A stretch of 64,000 nucleotides of DNA, from contig NZ_ATYW01000001.1 in assembly GCF_000427885.1 (NCBI RefSeq), positions 302,699-366,698 on the forward strand, given 5' to 3'. Made by a program: the position numbers and the translations under genes. The stretch's first letter is position 1, and each line of letters begins with the position of its first letter. This document shows, piece after piece, positions 8,541-18,871 of this stretch. The notes beneath the pieces were generated by a model. That model was not told the origin of the DNA. It made no database searches and was given only the letters and a program-made list of their open reading frames with translations. The DNA comes from Glycomyces tenuis DSM 44171 (GTDB lineage: Bacteria; Actinomycetota; Actinomycetes; Mycobacteriales; Micromonosporaceae).

Positions 8541-9611
8541 CTACGCTCCTTCGATGAAGGCGTTGACGGACAGCCGCGCCTCTTCGTCGGAGTACTGCTC
8601 GGGCGGGGACTTCATGAAGTAGCTCGACGCGCTCAGGACCGGCCCGCCCTGGCCGCGGTCCTTGGCGATCTTGGCGGCGCGCACGGCGTCGATGATGACG
8701 CCGGCAGAGTTCGGCGAGTCCCAGACCTCGAGCTTGAGCTCGGCGTTGAGCGGCACGTCGCCGAAGGTGGTGCCTTCGAGGCGGATGTAGGCCCACTTGC
8801 GGTCGGTCAGCCACGGGACGTGGTCCGAGGGACCGATGTGGACGTCGGCGCCGCGCATCTCGTGAGGGATCTGGGAGGTGACCGACTGGGTCTTGGAGAT
8901 CTTCTTGGAGACCAGTCGGGTGCGCTCCAGCATGTTCATGAAGTCCATGTTGCCGCCGAAGTTCAGCTGGTAGGTCCGGTCGAGGCGGACGCCGCGGTCT
9001 TCGAACAGCTTGGCCAGCACGCGGTGGACGATGGTGGCGCCGACCTGCGACTTGATGTCGTCGCCGACGATCGGGAGCCCGGCGTCCACGAACTTCTGGG
9101 CCCATTCGGGATCGGAGGCGATGAACACCGGCAGGGCGTTGACGAAGGCGCAACCCGCGTCGATGGAGGCCTGGGCGTAGAACTTCGCCGCCTCCTCGGA
9201 TCCGACCGGCAGGTAGCAGACGACGACGTCGGCGCGGGCGTCACGGAGCGCCTGGGCCACGTCGACGGGCTGCTCGGACGACTCGCTCACCATCTCGTCG
9301 TAGTACTGCCCCATGCCGTCGAGCGTCGGCCCGCGCTGGACCGTCACGCCGGTCGGCGGCACCTCGGCGAACTGGATCGTGTTGTTCTCCGAGGCGTTGA
9401 TGGCGCTGGAGAGATCCTGTCCCACCTTCTTGGCGTCGACGTCGAACGCGGCGACGAACTCGATGTCGCGCACGTGGTAGTCGCCGAACTGCACGTGCAT
9501 GAGACCGGGGACCCGGTCGTCGACGGCGGCGTCACGGTAGTACTCCACACCCTGCACGAGCGACGAAGCGCAGTTTCCCACGCCGACAATGGCAACGCGT
9601 AGTTCACCCAT
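8541..9611 (-). CDS. ino1: Inositol-3-phosphate synthase
   Basis: A 356-residue actinobacterial myo-inositol-1-phosphate synthase. The Rossmann motif [16 protein letters not shown] is at the N-terminus. The catalytic core contains [29 protein letters not shown] and [18 protein letters not shown]. It converts glucose 6-phosphate to inositol 3-phosphate, the entry to phosphatidylinositol and mycothiol. ATG 9611 has an ideal ribosome binding site (AAGGAGG). Its start overlaps the end of padR by 8 bp, so the regulator and ino1 form one operon, as in Mycobacterium. Confidence 0.95.
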   Translation of the reverse strand: MGELRVAIVGVGNCASSLVQGVEYYRDAAVDDRVPGLMHVQFGDYHVRDIEFVAAFDVDAKKVGQDLSSAINASENNTIQFAEVPPTGVTVQRGPTLDGMGQYYDEMVSESSEQPVDVAQALRDARADVVVCYLPVGSEEAAKFYAQASIDAGCAFVNALPVFIASDPEWAQKFVDAGLPIVGDDIKSQVGATIVHRVLAKLFEDRGVRLDRTYQLNFGGNMDFMNMLERTRLVSKKISKTQSVTSQIPHEMRGADVHIGPSDHVPWLTDRKWAYIRLEGTTFGDVPLNAELKLEVWDSPNSAGVIIDAVRAAKIAKDRGQGGPVLSASSYFMKSPPEQYSDEEARLSVNAFIEGA

Positions 9612-10260
9612 CGCGCTTGCCTCCTTCATCTTGTTTACCTGGTTCTTCATCCTCCGCGGCGGCCCCGTTGGCGCGCCCCGGGTCGGCGAGCCGGTCGCCG
9701 AAGTCACTTCGCCGGGGGGCCTGGCTCTGCTCGGTGGCGATGAGCTCGTTGAGCCAGCGCACCTCCCGTTCGGCGGTCTCGAGTCCGTGCCGTTGGAGCT
9801 CGAGTCCGTAGGAGTCGAGCCGCTCGGCGGTGCGGCCGAGGGCCTCGCGGATGCGCTCTCGGCGCTCCTCCACCCGGCGGCGGCGGGCTTCGAGGATGCG
9901 GAGCCTCGTCGCCGGGTCGGTCCGGGAGAAGAACGCGAAGTGCACACCGAAGAGGGCCTCGTCGGCGGATTCGGGGCCGGCGTCGGCCATGAGCTGCGCG
10001 AAGTGTTCCTTGCCCTCGGGTGTGAGCCGGTAGACCTTGCGGGCCCGGCGCCCGGTGAGCAGGGGCTTCTCGACCGTCCCTTCGCCCGGGACCTCCTCTG
10101 CGATGAGTCCGCGTTGACGCATGCGCTTGAGAGTGGGGTAGAGGGAGCCGTAACTGAAGGCCGCCCTGATCGCCCCCAGGAGAGAGAGCAGGCGTTTCCG
10201 CAGCTCATATCCGTGCATAGGGGATTCGTGCAGGAGCCCCAGAATGGCCAGCTCGAGCAT
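9604..10260 (-). CDS. PadR family transcriptional regulator
   Basis: A 218-residue PadR-type repressor. The N-terminal winged helix runs [25 protein letters not shown] ... [19 protein letters not shown], and a long C-terminal coiled-coil dimerisation segment ([17 protein letters not shown]...) follows. The ATG at 10260 opens the canonical [10 protein letters not shown] sequence and is preceded by a purine-rich GGGAGGGGAGGG. Overlap with ino1 and the palindrome 70 bp upstream suggest autoregulation and control of inositol synthesis. The ligand is unknown. Confidence 0.88.
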   Translation of the reverse strand: MLELAILGLLHESPMHGYELRKRLLSLLGAIRAAFSYGSLYPTLKRMRQRGLIAEEVPGEGTVEKPLLTGRRARKVYRLTPEGKEHFAQLMADAGPESADEALFGVHFAFFSRTDPATRLRILEARRRRVEERRERIREALGRTAERLDSYGLELQRHGLETAEREVRWLNELIATEQSQAPRRSDFGDRLADPGRANGAAAEDEEPGKQDEGGKRDG

Positions 10261-10329
10261 CGGTCCCTCCCCTCCCGGCGGTGGGCGCGGTGCCGCTGAT
10301 CCTGACATCGCGCTTCGATCTGACGTTAC

Positions 10330-10350
10330 GATGTATCGGCTCGATACATC
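10330..10350. promoter_or_regulatory. Perfect palindromic operator upstream of padR
   Basis: GATGTATCG (10330-10338), spacer GCT, CGATACATC (10342-10350): a perfect 9-bp inverted repeat, consistent with the ATGT...ACAT type bound by PadR proteins. It lies 70 bp before the padR ATG in the 450-bp gap between padR and the divergent PBP gene. The rest of 10261-10709 shows no gene. Confidence 0.7.
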
Positions 10351-10709
10351 TGTCAACACCATAGCGCCGGGTCGAAATCACGTCAACCCCGCGGCTTCGC
10401 CCCTGTGCAGCCTGGTCCGGATCCGATAAGCTCGGCAGGATTAATCGATCTAGCAGCGTTCTCCCAGATTCGATGTGCGAAACTGCGAGACGACCGAGGC
10501 CGCCCTGATCGGCGCCGCCCGCGGACCGTCGCTTCGAACGGCCGCTCGGCGACGCCGGGCCGGACGACCACTGATCGAGAAGAAGCCGCTGCGACCGGGC
10601 ATCCCCCAACGCCGGGAGCGAACTGAGGCGAAGCCTGCCGACGGCTCGCGCACGCCTGCGGGCGCACCCGCGGGCCTCGGCCGGCACAGCGACACGTGGA
10701 TGGTTGAGC

Positions 10710-13700
10710 ATGAGCGACTACGGTTATCGTTCGGACCCGCCCCCCGAGGACGGACGATCCTTCGGCGACGCCGGGCATTCGGGCGGCGCCTACGGGAGCG
10801 CCTCACCGCGCAATCGGTCCTACGGCAGCGCCTCCGGCAGGCAGCCGAGCAACGGCGACTACGGCTGGGGCGGCGGCGACTCGCCTCAGCCGGGCACCGG
10901 CTCGTACGGCTCCGCACCCAGGACGGGCTCCTACGGCGGATCCGCCTCCGGCAGCGCCTCGGTGGGGCGCGCCTCGGGCAGCGCCTCCGTCGGCGCCGGC
11001 CGCGCCTCGGTCGGCGGCGCCACGGGCAGCGCCTCGGTCGGCAGTGCCTCCGTGGGCAAGGCCACGGTCGGCTCGGCCTCCGTCGGGTCCGTGTCGGTCG
11101 GCAGCGCCCGGCCCGTCAGCCCCGCCGGCGAGAACACCGGCCGCGCCACCGTCGCCGGCAGGCGCCGCGCGGGACGCGCCGGAGCCGACGGCCTCAGCGA
11201 GGACGAGCTCAAAGAGCAGCGCAAGCTCAAGAAGAAGCGCCGCCGCCGCAAGGTCTACGCCGGGCTCATCGCCGTGGGCGTCATCTTCGTCGCCGCGATC
11301 ACCGTCGTCGGCACCTGGTTCTACCAGGAAGTGCCGCCGCTCGACCAGCTCAGCCAGGACGGCGAGCCGACCACCTTCTACTACTCCGACGGGGAGACCG
11401 CGGCCGCCGCCTACGGCGAGGCCTACCGCGAGGAGGTCGGCGACCCCGAGAAGATGCCCGAGGTCGTCAAGAACGCGCTGATCGCCTCGGAGGACCGCAA
11501 GTTCTACGATCACGGCGGCGTCGACTACATGGGCACCACGCGCGCGCTGGTCAACAACGTCACCGGCGGCGACACCCAGGGCGCCTCGACCATCACCCAG
11601 CAGCTGGCCGGCATCGTGGCCGGCATCCGCGACGACATCTCCTACATGCGCAAGGCCCGCGAGGCCGTCATGGCGATGAAGCTGGAGCAGGACTACTCCA
11701 AAGACGAGATCATCACCTACTACCTGGACATGGCCTACTTCGGACGCGGCGCCTACGGCGTGGCCGCGGCCTCGGAGGTGTACTTCGGTGTGCCGGTCGA
11801 CGAGCTGGACGCCGCCCAGGCCGCGTTCATCATCATGCAGGTGAAGTCGCCCAACGGCTACTACGACCCGTACTTCACGGACGCGTACGACGAGGGCGCC
11901 GCCACGGAGCGGTGGGAGTACGTCATGGGCGCCATGGTCGAGGAGGGCTACCTCAGCCAGGCGGAACGCGACGGCTTCGAGTTCCCCACGCCGACCGAGG
12001 AGTTCGAGGGCCGCGGATCCTGGGGCGGCGACACCCCGATCGGGTTCATCACCAACGAGATCGACGGCTACGTCTACGAAGAGCTCGAAGAGCGGTACGG
12101 CCTCACCAAGGAAGAGCTCAAGGGAGCCGAGGACGACACCGGCGGGTACCACGTCACCCTCAGCATCGACGCGGAGATCCAGCAGGAACTGGAGCGCACC
12201 GCCGACCGCGGCGAGATCGTGGTGGAACAGGACGACGACGGCAACTACCTCAATGAGAAAGGCGAGATCGTCGACTCGGTCGCGGACGCCGAGAAGGTCC
12301 TCACCGACGACGGCTACTGGCAGTTCGACAACTCCAACGACGACGCCGCGCTCGCCGGGTACGACCCGTCGATGATGACCGCGATGGTCGCCGTCGAACC
12401 GGGCACCGGCCGGGTCCTCGGCTACTACGGCGGCCCCGACGGCTTCGGCATCGACAAGGCGGGCGACGACTCCCCGCACCCGCCGTCGTCGACGATGAAG
12501 ATGATCACCGCGGCCACCGCCATCGAGGAGGGCGCCTCCATCGAGTCCTGGTGGGACGCCAGCTCCCCGCGGGCCTTCGAGACGCTCGAACTCCCCGAGA
12601 GCGAGTCGTGCATCGGCTCGGGCGACTATCCGGACTGCACGCTGCGCAACGGCAGCCAGAACGAGCCCATGTACCTGACCCTCACCGACGCGGTGCGCGA
12701 CTCCAAGAACACGCCGATGTACGCCATCGCCGAGGACTACGGCGTCGACACGATCGTCCAGAACGCCATCGAGATGGGCATGACCGAGATGCGTCAGACC
12801 GTCCAGCTCTACGACGAGAACGGCGACCCGCACGACGTGCCCGTCACCTACCACCTGTACCCCGACTCCACCTACTCGGTGCACGGGCAGACCGCGACCG
12901 CCGACGGCGAGTGGGTCACCGACGATGCGACCGGCGGCGGCATCGACAACGACGCCCCGGTGGCCGTCGACGGCAACACCCCGCAGGTGGACACCGAGGG
13001 CCGCCTGCTCGCCGACGAGGACGGCGAGCCCGACCGCCTGGACATCGGCGGCGAGGGCCCGACCGACCCGTTCTACTACCACCTGGCCTTCGGCCAGTAC
13101 CCGACCAGCGTCCGGGACATGGCCGCCATGTACGCGACCATCGCCAACGACGGCACCGCCGTCGAGACCCACTACGTCGACAAGGTCATCGGCCCCGACG
13201 GCCAGGAGGTGCAGCCGAAGCGCGAACTGATCGAGACGCAGGCGCTCGACGCCGGCATCGCCCGCGACCTCCAGTGGGTCGGCTCCGAGATCGACGGCGG
13301 CTCCGAGGCACCGAGCCTCGAGCGGGACTTCTTCGGCAAGACGGGGACCTGGGAGGCCAGCGGCAAGGACAAGGACGGCGAGGACTACCCGTCCTCGTAC
13401 AACGCGCACGCCTGGTACGTCGGCGCCGTCCCGCAGCTGTCCATCGCCACGTGGGTGGGCAACGTGACCTCCGAGTCCGACCCGATCTCCGACCCCGAGG
13501 GCAACTACGACAGCGTCTTCGGCGGCAACACCAGCTACCCCGTCTGGTACTCGGCGATGTCGCGGGTGCTCGAGGCCAAGGGCGACAACGACGGCTGGGA
13601 AGAGCAGGAGTGGGAGGAGAAGGCCGTCATCGGCTCCCCCATCACGACCGACATCGAAGAGGTCAACGGCACCTACTGCAATGCGAACCCGGAAGACCCG

Positions 13701-13973
13701 CGTTGCGCCCAGCAGGACGACGGCGACGAGGACCAGTGCGGCGACGAGAACGGCGGCGAAGGCGGCCAGGAATGCGATGACGGCGGCGGCGATGACGACG
13801 GCGGCGGCGGCGACGACGACGGTGGCGGCGGCGACGACGAGACGCCCACCGACGATCCGACGACGCCGGGCGAGGACGACGACTGCTGGTTCAACTGCCC
13901 CGAGGATCCGACGACGCCCGACGACGGCGGCACCGGCACCGAAGAGAACGGCGACAATAACGGCGGTCAATGA
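10710..13973 (+). CDS. ponA: Class A penicillin-binding protein (PonA type)
   Basis: A 1087-residue bifunctional peptidoglycan synthase. The N-terminal 150 residues are disordered and rich in SASVG-type repeats, then a basic stretch and one membrane helix (about 181-204). The GT51 glycosyltransferase follows (EDRKFYDHGG near 260, then STITQQLAG). The transpeptidase has SSTMK near 593, SKN near 664 and KTG near 876. The C-terminal 110 residues are Asp/Gly-rich. It polymerises and cross-links peptidoglycan outside the membrane. Synteny with ino1-padR-ponA1 of Mycobacterium supports the name. A TTG at 10704 is an alternative start. Confidence 0.92.
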   Translation: MSDYGYRSDPPPEDGRSFGDAGHSGGAYGSASPRNRSYGSASGRQPSNGDYGWGGGDSPQPGTGSYGSAPRTGSYGGSASGSASVGRASGSASVGAGRASVGGATGSASVGSASVGKATVGSASVGSVSVGSARPVSPAGENTGRATVAGRRRAGRAGADGLSEDELKEQRKLKKKRRRRKVYAGLIAVGVIFVAAITVVGTWFYQEVPPLDQLSQDGEPTTFYYSDGETAAAAYGEAYREEVGDPEKMPEVVKNALIASEDRKFYDHGGVDYMGTTRALVNNVTGGDTQGASTITQQLAGIVAGIRDDISYMRKAREAVMAMKLEQDYSKDEIITYYLDMAYFGRGAYGVAAASEVYFGVPVDELDAAQAAFIIMQVKSPNGYYDPYFTDAYDEGAATERWEYVMGAMVEEGYLSQAERDGFEFPTPTEEFEGRGSWGGDTPIGFITNEIDGYVYEELEERYGLTKEELKGAEDDTGGYHVTLSIDAEIQQELERTADRGEIVVEQDDDGNYLNEKGEIVDSVADAEKVLTDDGYWQFDNSNDDAALAGYDPSMMTAMVAVEPGTGRVLGYYGGPDGFGIDKAGDDSPHPPSSTMKMITAATAIEEGASIESWWDASSPRAFETLELPESESCIGSGDYPDCTLRNGSQNEPMYLTLTDAVRDSKNTPMYAIAEDYGVDTIVQNAIEMGMTEMRQTVQLYDENGDPHDVPVTYHLYPDSTYSVHGQTATADGEWVTDDATGGGIDNDAPVAVDGNTPQVDTEGRLLADEDGEPDRLDIGGEGPTDPFYYHLAFGQYPTSVRDMAAMYATIANDGTAVETHYVDKVIGPDGQEVQPKRELIETQALDAGIARDLQWVGSEIDGGSEAPSLERDFFGKTGTWEASGKDKDGEDYPSSYNAHAWYVGAVPQLSIATWVGNVTSESDPISDPEGNYDSVFGGNTSYPVWYSAMSRVLEAKGDNDGWEEQEWEEKAVIGSPITTDIEEVNGTYCNANPEDPRCAQQDDGDEDQCGDENGGEGGQECDDGGGDDDGGGGDDDGGGGDDETPTDDPTTPGEDDDCWFNCPEDPTTPDDGGTGTEENGDNNGGQ

Positions 13974-14028
13974 CCACCCGGCGCGACCGTGACGAGCACC
14001 GACGACGGCATGGGACACAATGTGTGCC

Positions 14029-15528
14029 ATGCCGTCGTCACGTTCCCAGGGCACTGACCGCGAAACCGCGCCAGTCGCACCCTCGCTCTCCGACCGTTTC
14101 GCGCGCCTCGCTTCAGGATTCATCGGCGGGCCGCTCGGCGACCGCGCCGTCGACCCGCCGAGGCGCCGCTTCTGGACGCCCCTGCGCGTCATCCTGTTCA
14201 CCGGCCTGGTCTTCTTCGCCGTCTCCTGGCTCCAGAAGTACCCCTGCTCCGCGGGCTTCCCGGCCGACTGGGGCCAGTACACGCAGGCCTGCTACACCGA
14301 CATCCGCGCGCTGTGGGGCGTCAGAGAGCTCGCCACGGGCGCCTTCCCCTACAGCGGAGCGGAGAATGAATACCCCGTCCTGACCGGCTGGCTCATGGGC
14401 GTCCTCGGCCAGATCGCCTACCGCGCCGGCAACGTCTTCGCCGTCGACGGCGGCACGATCTTCTACCACCTCAACGCGGCCACCCTCTTCGCCTGCGGCG
14501 TCGCCGCCATCGCGGTCCTGTACGCGATCCGCGCCGACAACCGCCGCACCGACCTGCTCGACGCGGGCGGCATCGAGGCGCCGCCGGACCGGCCCAGCCG
14601 CCCCTGGGACGCGATGATGCTGGCCGCCGCGCCGGTCGTGCTCGTGACCGCCACGGTCAACTGGGACCTGTTCGCCATCGCCCTGTCGATGCCGTTCTTC
14701 CTGTACTGGCAGCGGGGCCGCCCGATCCTGGCCGGGCTGTTCCTCGGCCTGGCCGTGGCCGCCAAGTTCTACGCCCTGCTGTTCGTCGGCCCGCTGCTGG
14801 TGCTCGCGCTGCGCCGCAGGCAGCTGATGCCGGCGCTCGCCGCCACCGCCACCGCCGCGCTCACCTGGGCTCTGATCAACGCGCCGGTCGCCGCGCTGTG
14901 GCAGGACAGGTGGCTGCGGTTCTTCGAGCTCAACTCCGAGCGCCCCGTCGACTGGGGCACCGGCTGGTACGTGGTGCGCGGCGTCACCGGCTGGGAGCAG
15001 CTGTGGGACCACGAGTTCGTCAACGACGCCTACCTCGTGCTGTTCGCGGCCGCCTGCCTCGCGATCGCCGCCCTCGGCTACTTCACCCACCGGAACGCCG
15101 CCCCTGAAGAGGACGTGGTGCCGCGCCTGGCGCAGCTGTGCTTCCTCGTGCTGGCCGCGTTCCTGCTGTTCGGCAAGGTCTGGTCGCAGCAGTACGTGCT
15201 GTGGCTCATCCCCCTGGCCGTCCTCGCCCGCCCCAAGTGGACGATGTTCCTGGTGTGGCAGGCCGCCGAGCTGTTCTACTTCATCTCGTTCTACGGCAAG
15301 ATGCTCCAGGTCTCGGCCGAGGAGGGCCGCGGCATCCCCGAGTGGCTGTTCCTCACCGCCGCCTCGGCGCGCTGGCTGACCGTCGCCGCCATGTGCGCGA
15401 TGGTGGTCTGGGAGATCCTCAATCCGCGTCTCGACGTGGTGCGAGGCCTTCGGCCGCGGCCCACGCCAGCAGTTCCGATTCGGCTTCCTCGCGAGTCAGC
15501 GGACCCCGCTCCAGCCGCAGCTCCTTGA
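14029..15528 (+). CDS. Glycosyltransferase family 87 (DUF2029) membrane mannosyltransferase-like protein
   Basis: A 499-residue polytopic protein with about 10 membrane helices. The first extracytoplasmic loop holds the acidic YPVLTGWLMG/ENEYP region typical of GT-C polyprenyl-phosphate-mannose-dependent enzymes. The Mycobacterium neighbour of ponA1 (Rv0051) belongs to the same family. Likely adds mannose to a lipid or glycan outside the membrane; acceptor unknown. ATG 14029 lies 7 nt after CACAAT; ATG 14020 is an in-frame alternative. The last 110 bp overlap the convergent cca gene. Confidence 0.8.
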   Translation: MPSSRSQGTDRETAPVAPSLSDRFARLASGFIGGPLGDRAVDPPRRRFWTPLRVILFTGLVFFAVSWLQKYPCSAGFPADWGQYTQACYTDIRALWGVRELATGAFPYSGAENEYPVLTGWLMGVLGQIAYRAGNVFAVDGGTIFYHLNAATLFACGVAAIAVLYAIRADNRRTDLLDAGGIEAPPDRPSRPWDAMMLAAAPVVLVTATVNWDLFAIALSMPFFLYWQRGRPILAGLFLGLAVAAKFYALLFVGPLLVLALRRRQLMPALAATATAALTWALINAPVAALWQDRWLRFFELNSERPVDWGTGWYVVRGVTGWEQLWDHEFVNDAYLVLFAAACLAIAALGYFTHRNAAPEEDVVPRLAQLCFLVLAAFLLFGKVWSQQYVLWLIPLAVLARPKWTMFLVWQAAELFYFISFYGKMLQVSAEEGRGIPEWLFLTAASARWLTVAAMCAMVVWEILNPRLDVVRGLRPRPTPAVPIRLPRESADPAPAAAP

Positions 15529-16843
15529 GGTGCTTCCAGGCCCGGCCGACCTCCGGGCCCGGCGGCAGGCCGAGCAGCTCCATGATCGCGTTGCCGTCCA
15601 GGTCGGGGCGGACGGCGCGCAGGTCCTCCTCGGCGCGGATCCGGGCGATCCGCTCCTCGAACGCGTCGTAGTCGCGCTGGAGGCGCTCGGCCTTGCGCCG
15701 GTTGCGGGTGGTGCAGTCCGAGCGCACCAGCCTGTGCAGCCGCTCCAGCTCGTCTCCGGCGTCGGTGACGTAGCGGCGCACCGCCGAATCGGTCCAGCCC
15801 GACCGCCCGTAGCCGTAGAAGCGCAGGTGCAGGGCGATCAGGAGCGACACCGCCTGCACGTCGGCCTTGGGGAACTTCAGCGCCCGCATGCGCCCGCGCG
15901 CCAGGCGGGCGCCCACGACGTCGTGGTGGTGGAAGGTCACATTGCCGCCGGCGGTGACGCCCTTGGTCTCCGGCTTGCCGATGTCGTGCAGCAGCGCCGC
16001 CAGGCGCAGGATCACGTCGGGGCCCTCGTCCTCGAGGTCGACGGCATTGCGCAGCACCTGGAGCGAATGCTCGTAGACGTCCTTGTGCTGGGCGTGCTCG
16101 TCGATCTCCATGCGCAGCGCGCCCAGCTCGGGCAGGAAGCGCTCGGCCAGGCCCGTGTCCACCAGGATCCTGAGCCCGACCACCGGGTCGGGCGAGGACA
16201 GCAGCTTGACGAACTCCTCGCGGATCCGCTCGGCGGTGATCCGGTCCAGCTCACCGGCCATGGCCTTCATCGCCTCGAGCGTGCCGGAGTCGATCGCGAA
16301 GTCCAGCTGCGCGGCGAAGCGCGCGGCCCGCAGCATCCGCAGCGGGTCGTCGGCGAAGGACGACTCCGGGCTCGCCGGGGTGCGGATCGTGCGCCGCGCC
16401 AGATCGCCGATCCCGCCGAACGGGTCGCAGAAGTCGTGGCCGGGGACGCTGACGGCCATCGCGTTGACGGTGAAGTCGCGCCGCTCGAGGTCGTCGACGA
16501 GGTTGTCGCCGTACCGGACGATCGGGTTGCGGCTGACTCGGTCGTAGGCGTCGGCGCGGAACGTCGTCACCTCCACCTGCTGCCCGCGGAACCGCCCGCC
16601 GATGGTCCCGAAGTCCGCGCCGGTGGTCCACACCGCCGAGCACACGCCGCGCAGCAGCCGCTCGGTGTCCTCCGGGCGCGCGTCGGTGGTGAAGTCGAGG
16701 TCGCTGGTCGGCCTGCGCAGGACCGCGTCCCGCACCGAGCCGCCGACCAGATGCAGTTCGAAACCGGCCTCGGCGAAGACCCGCCCCAAGTCGTCGGCTA
16801 TGGGCGGGACGGTAATTTCGGTACCGCTAGTGTTGTCAGACAT
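15419..16843 (-). CDS. cca: CCA tRNA nucleotidyltransferase
   Basis: A 474-residue class II CCA-adding enzyme. The nucleotidyltransferase domain has LVGGSVRDAVL and the metal ligands DLDF; RRDFTVNAMA and a tRNA-binding neck follow. An HD phosphohydrolase domain (LLHDIGKPETKG) lies in the middle. It repairs or builds the 3' CCA of tRNAs, which matters here because tRNA-Leu and tRNA-Ile lack an encoded CCA. It is divergent from murJ across 30 bp, as pcnA is in Mycobacterium, and overlaps the GT87 gene at the 3' end. Confidence 0.93.
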   Translation of the reverse strand: MSDNTSGTEITVPPIADDLGRVFAEAGFELHLVGGSVRDAVLRRPTSDLDFTTDARPEDTERLLRGVCSAVWTTGADFGTIGGRFRGQQVEVTTFRADAYDRVSRNPIVRYGDNLVDDLERRDFTVNAMAVSVPGHDFCDPFGGIGDLARRTIRTPASPESSFADDPLRMLRAARFAAQLDFAIDSGTLEAMKAMAGELDRITAERIREEFVKLLSSPDPVVGLRILVDTGLAERFLPELGALRMEIDEHAQHKDVYEHSLQVLRNAVDLEDEGPDVILRLAALLHDIGKPETKGVTAGGNVTFHHHDVVGARLARGRMRALKFPKADVQAVSLLIALHLRFYGYGRSGWTDSAVRRYVTDAGDELERLHRLVRSDCTTRNRRKAERLQRDYDAFEERIARIRAEEDLRAVRPDLDGNAIMELLGLPPGPEVGRAWKHLKELRLERGPLTREEAESELLAWAAAEGLAPRRDAD

Positions 16844-16873
16844 CGCCGGGCAAGCTTAGCGGAGAGAGCGAGA

Positions 16874-18661
16874 ATGGCCGAAAGTAGAGCGCGACCGAAC
16901 AACGGCCCGCAGTCCGCGCCGTCTGGCCCGCCCTCGCCCATAGTCCCCGTCTACCGCACCGCGAACGCCAACAACAGCCCGGGTCTCGGCCCCATCGCCG
17001 ATCCCGTGCCGCCCTCGCAGGGCGGCAAGAAGAGCGTGGCCCGCTCCAGCCTCCTGATGGGCGTCGGCTCGCTCATCAGCCGCGTCACCGGTTTCGGGCG
17101 CACGGTCGTCATCTCGGCGGCCATCGGCGCCGGGCTCCTGGGCAACTCCTACACGACCGCGCAGTACTTCCCCCAGATGATCTACGAGCTCGTCCTCGGC
17201 GGCGTGTTCGCGAGCATCATCCTGCCGCTGTTCGTGCGCTCGCACAAGAACGACCCCGACGGCGGCGACGCCTTCGCCCACCGCCTGCTCACCCTCGCGC
17301 TCCTCGTCCTCGGCGCCGCCGCGCTCATCGTCACCCTCGCCGCGCCGCTCATCGCCACCGCCATGGCCGAGCCGGTCCAGCGGGACCTGGTGACGCGCCT
17401 GTCCTACCTCATGCTGCCCGCGCTCATGTTCTACGGGCTGTTCGCGGTCCTGTCGGGCGTGCTCAACTCGCGCGAGCGCTTCGGCGCGCCCATGTGGGTG
17501 CCGATCATCAACAACCTCGTCGTCATCGCCGTCGGCGCGGTCTTCTTCCTCGTCTACACGCGCGATGCGACCCCCGACGCCGACGGCTTCCTGTTCATGG
17601 AGGCCGACCAGGTCAGCGCCGGGATGCTGCTGCTCCTGGGCGGCGGGACCACCGCCGGCGTCGTCATCCAGGTCCTGTTCCTGGCCCCGGCGCTGCGCAA
17701 GGCCGGGTTCCGCTGGCGGCTGCGGTTCGACTTCAAGGCGCTGCCGATGGCCGACATCCGGCGCATGGCCGCGTGGACGCTGCTGTTCGTGGCGGCCAAC
17801 CAGGTCGCCGTCATGGCCGTGGTCAAGATCGCCAACGCCGCCTCCGGGAACGCCGAGGACGGCGGCCCGTTCGTGCCCGGCACCACCGTCTACAACAACG
17901 CCTACCTGATGATGATGATGGCCCACGGCATCGTCGCCGTCTCGGTCATCACCGCGCTCATGCCGCGCATGACGCGCGCGGCCGACGACCGGCGCTGGTC
18001 GGAGCTCACCGGCCACCTCTCCGGCGGCGTCCGCATGGCCTCGTTCCTGCTGGTGCCGATCAGCGCGGCCTTCATCGCCCTGCACGAGCCGATCGGCATG
18101 GCCATCTTCCAGTGGGGCGCCTACGAAGCCGAGCAGGCGCTCGCCACCGGCACCGCCCTCGCGATCGTCGGCGTGATCCTGATGCCGTTCTCGGTCAGCC
18201 AACTCCAGATCTACGCCTTCTACGCGCAGACCGACACCAGGACGGTCGCGCTGTTCAACCTGCCGGTGATCGCGTTCCGCATCGGCGGCTACCTGCTGGC
18301 GTTCGCGCTGCTGCCCGCGCAGTGGGTCGTGGTCGGGCTGCTCGTCTCGAACGGCGTCTCCTACCTGGTCAGCCTCCTGCTGTCGATGGGCCTGCTGCGC
18401 AAGCGGCTCGGCCTGCTGGGCATGCGCAAGGTCGCCTTCGGCCTGCTGCGCACCACCACCGCCGCGGCCCTGGCGGGCGTGGCCGCCTGGCTCGGGTGGC
18501 TGGCCTGGCCGGACGTGACCGGATCGAAGCTCGGGCAGCTGGCGGCGGCGGCGGTCCTGGGCACGGCCCTGATAGCCGTCTACATCGCCGCGTGCCTGGT
18601 ATTGCGGGTCACTGAGATGTCGTCGCTCAAGACCACAGTGCGCGCAAAGCTGCGACGATGA
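16874..18661 (+). CDS. murJ: Lipid II flippase MurJ (MviN)
   Basis: A 595-residue MOP-superfamily flippase. It has a 55-residue Pro/Ser-rich cytoplasmic N-terminus, then 14 or more membrane helices starting with SSLLMGVGSLISRVTGFGRT, the canonical first-helix arginine region. It translocates lipid II to the outer face for the PBP encoded 3 kb upstream. Unlike mycobacterial MviN it ends right after the last helices: the pseudokinase is a separate downstream gene. The ATG at 16874 has GGAGAG 8 nt upstream. Confidence 0.92.
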   Translation: MAESRARPNNGPQSAPSGPPSPIVPVYRTANANNSPGLGPIADPVPPSQGGKKSVARSSLLMGVGSLISRVTGFGRTVVISAAIGAGLLGNSYTTAQYFPQMIYELVLGGVFASIILPLFVRSHKNDPDGGDAFAHRLLTLALLVLGAAALIVTLAAPLIATAMAEPVQRDLVTRLSYLMLPALMFYGLFAVLSGVLNSRERFGAPMWVPIINNLVVIAVGAVFFLVYTRDATPDADGFLFMEADQVSAGMLLLLGGGTTAGVVIQVLFLAPALRKAGFRWRLRFDFKALPMADIRRMAAWTLLFVAANQVAVMAVVKIANAASGNAEDGGPFVPGTTVYNNAYLMMMMAHGIVAVSVITALMPRMTRAADDRRWSELTGHLSGGVRMASFLLVPISAAFIALHEPIGMAIFQWGAYEAEQALATGTALAIVGVILMPFSVSQLQIYAFYAQTDTRTVALFNLPVIAFRIGGYLLAFALLPAQWVVVGLLVSNGVSYLVSLLLSMGLLRKRLGLLGMRKVAFGLLRTTTAAALAGVAAWLGWLAWPDVTGSKLGQLAAAAVLGTALIAVYIAACLVLRVTEMSSLKTTVRAKLRR

Positions 18662-18871
18662 GGCAAGTACCATCCATACGTGTGCCCGACGGCTCCTCGG
18701 CCGGCCGGACCCGCGGACGTCCAGGTGGCGAACGCCACGATCCGGCACGGTCCGCCCGGCGGCATTGCGAGCCCTTTGGACTAGCCCATCGGGGTCCGCG
18801 GTGAAGTCCGCGAACTCCGGATCGGCACAGACCCCTTGCCGGGTCGCACTTAGAGGGGAGGACCCCGCACC

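Noticed and set aside
10803-14282. A 1159-codon minus-strand frame
   Set aside because: Shadow of the PBP gene; no recognisable domain.
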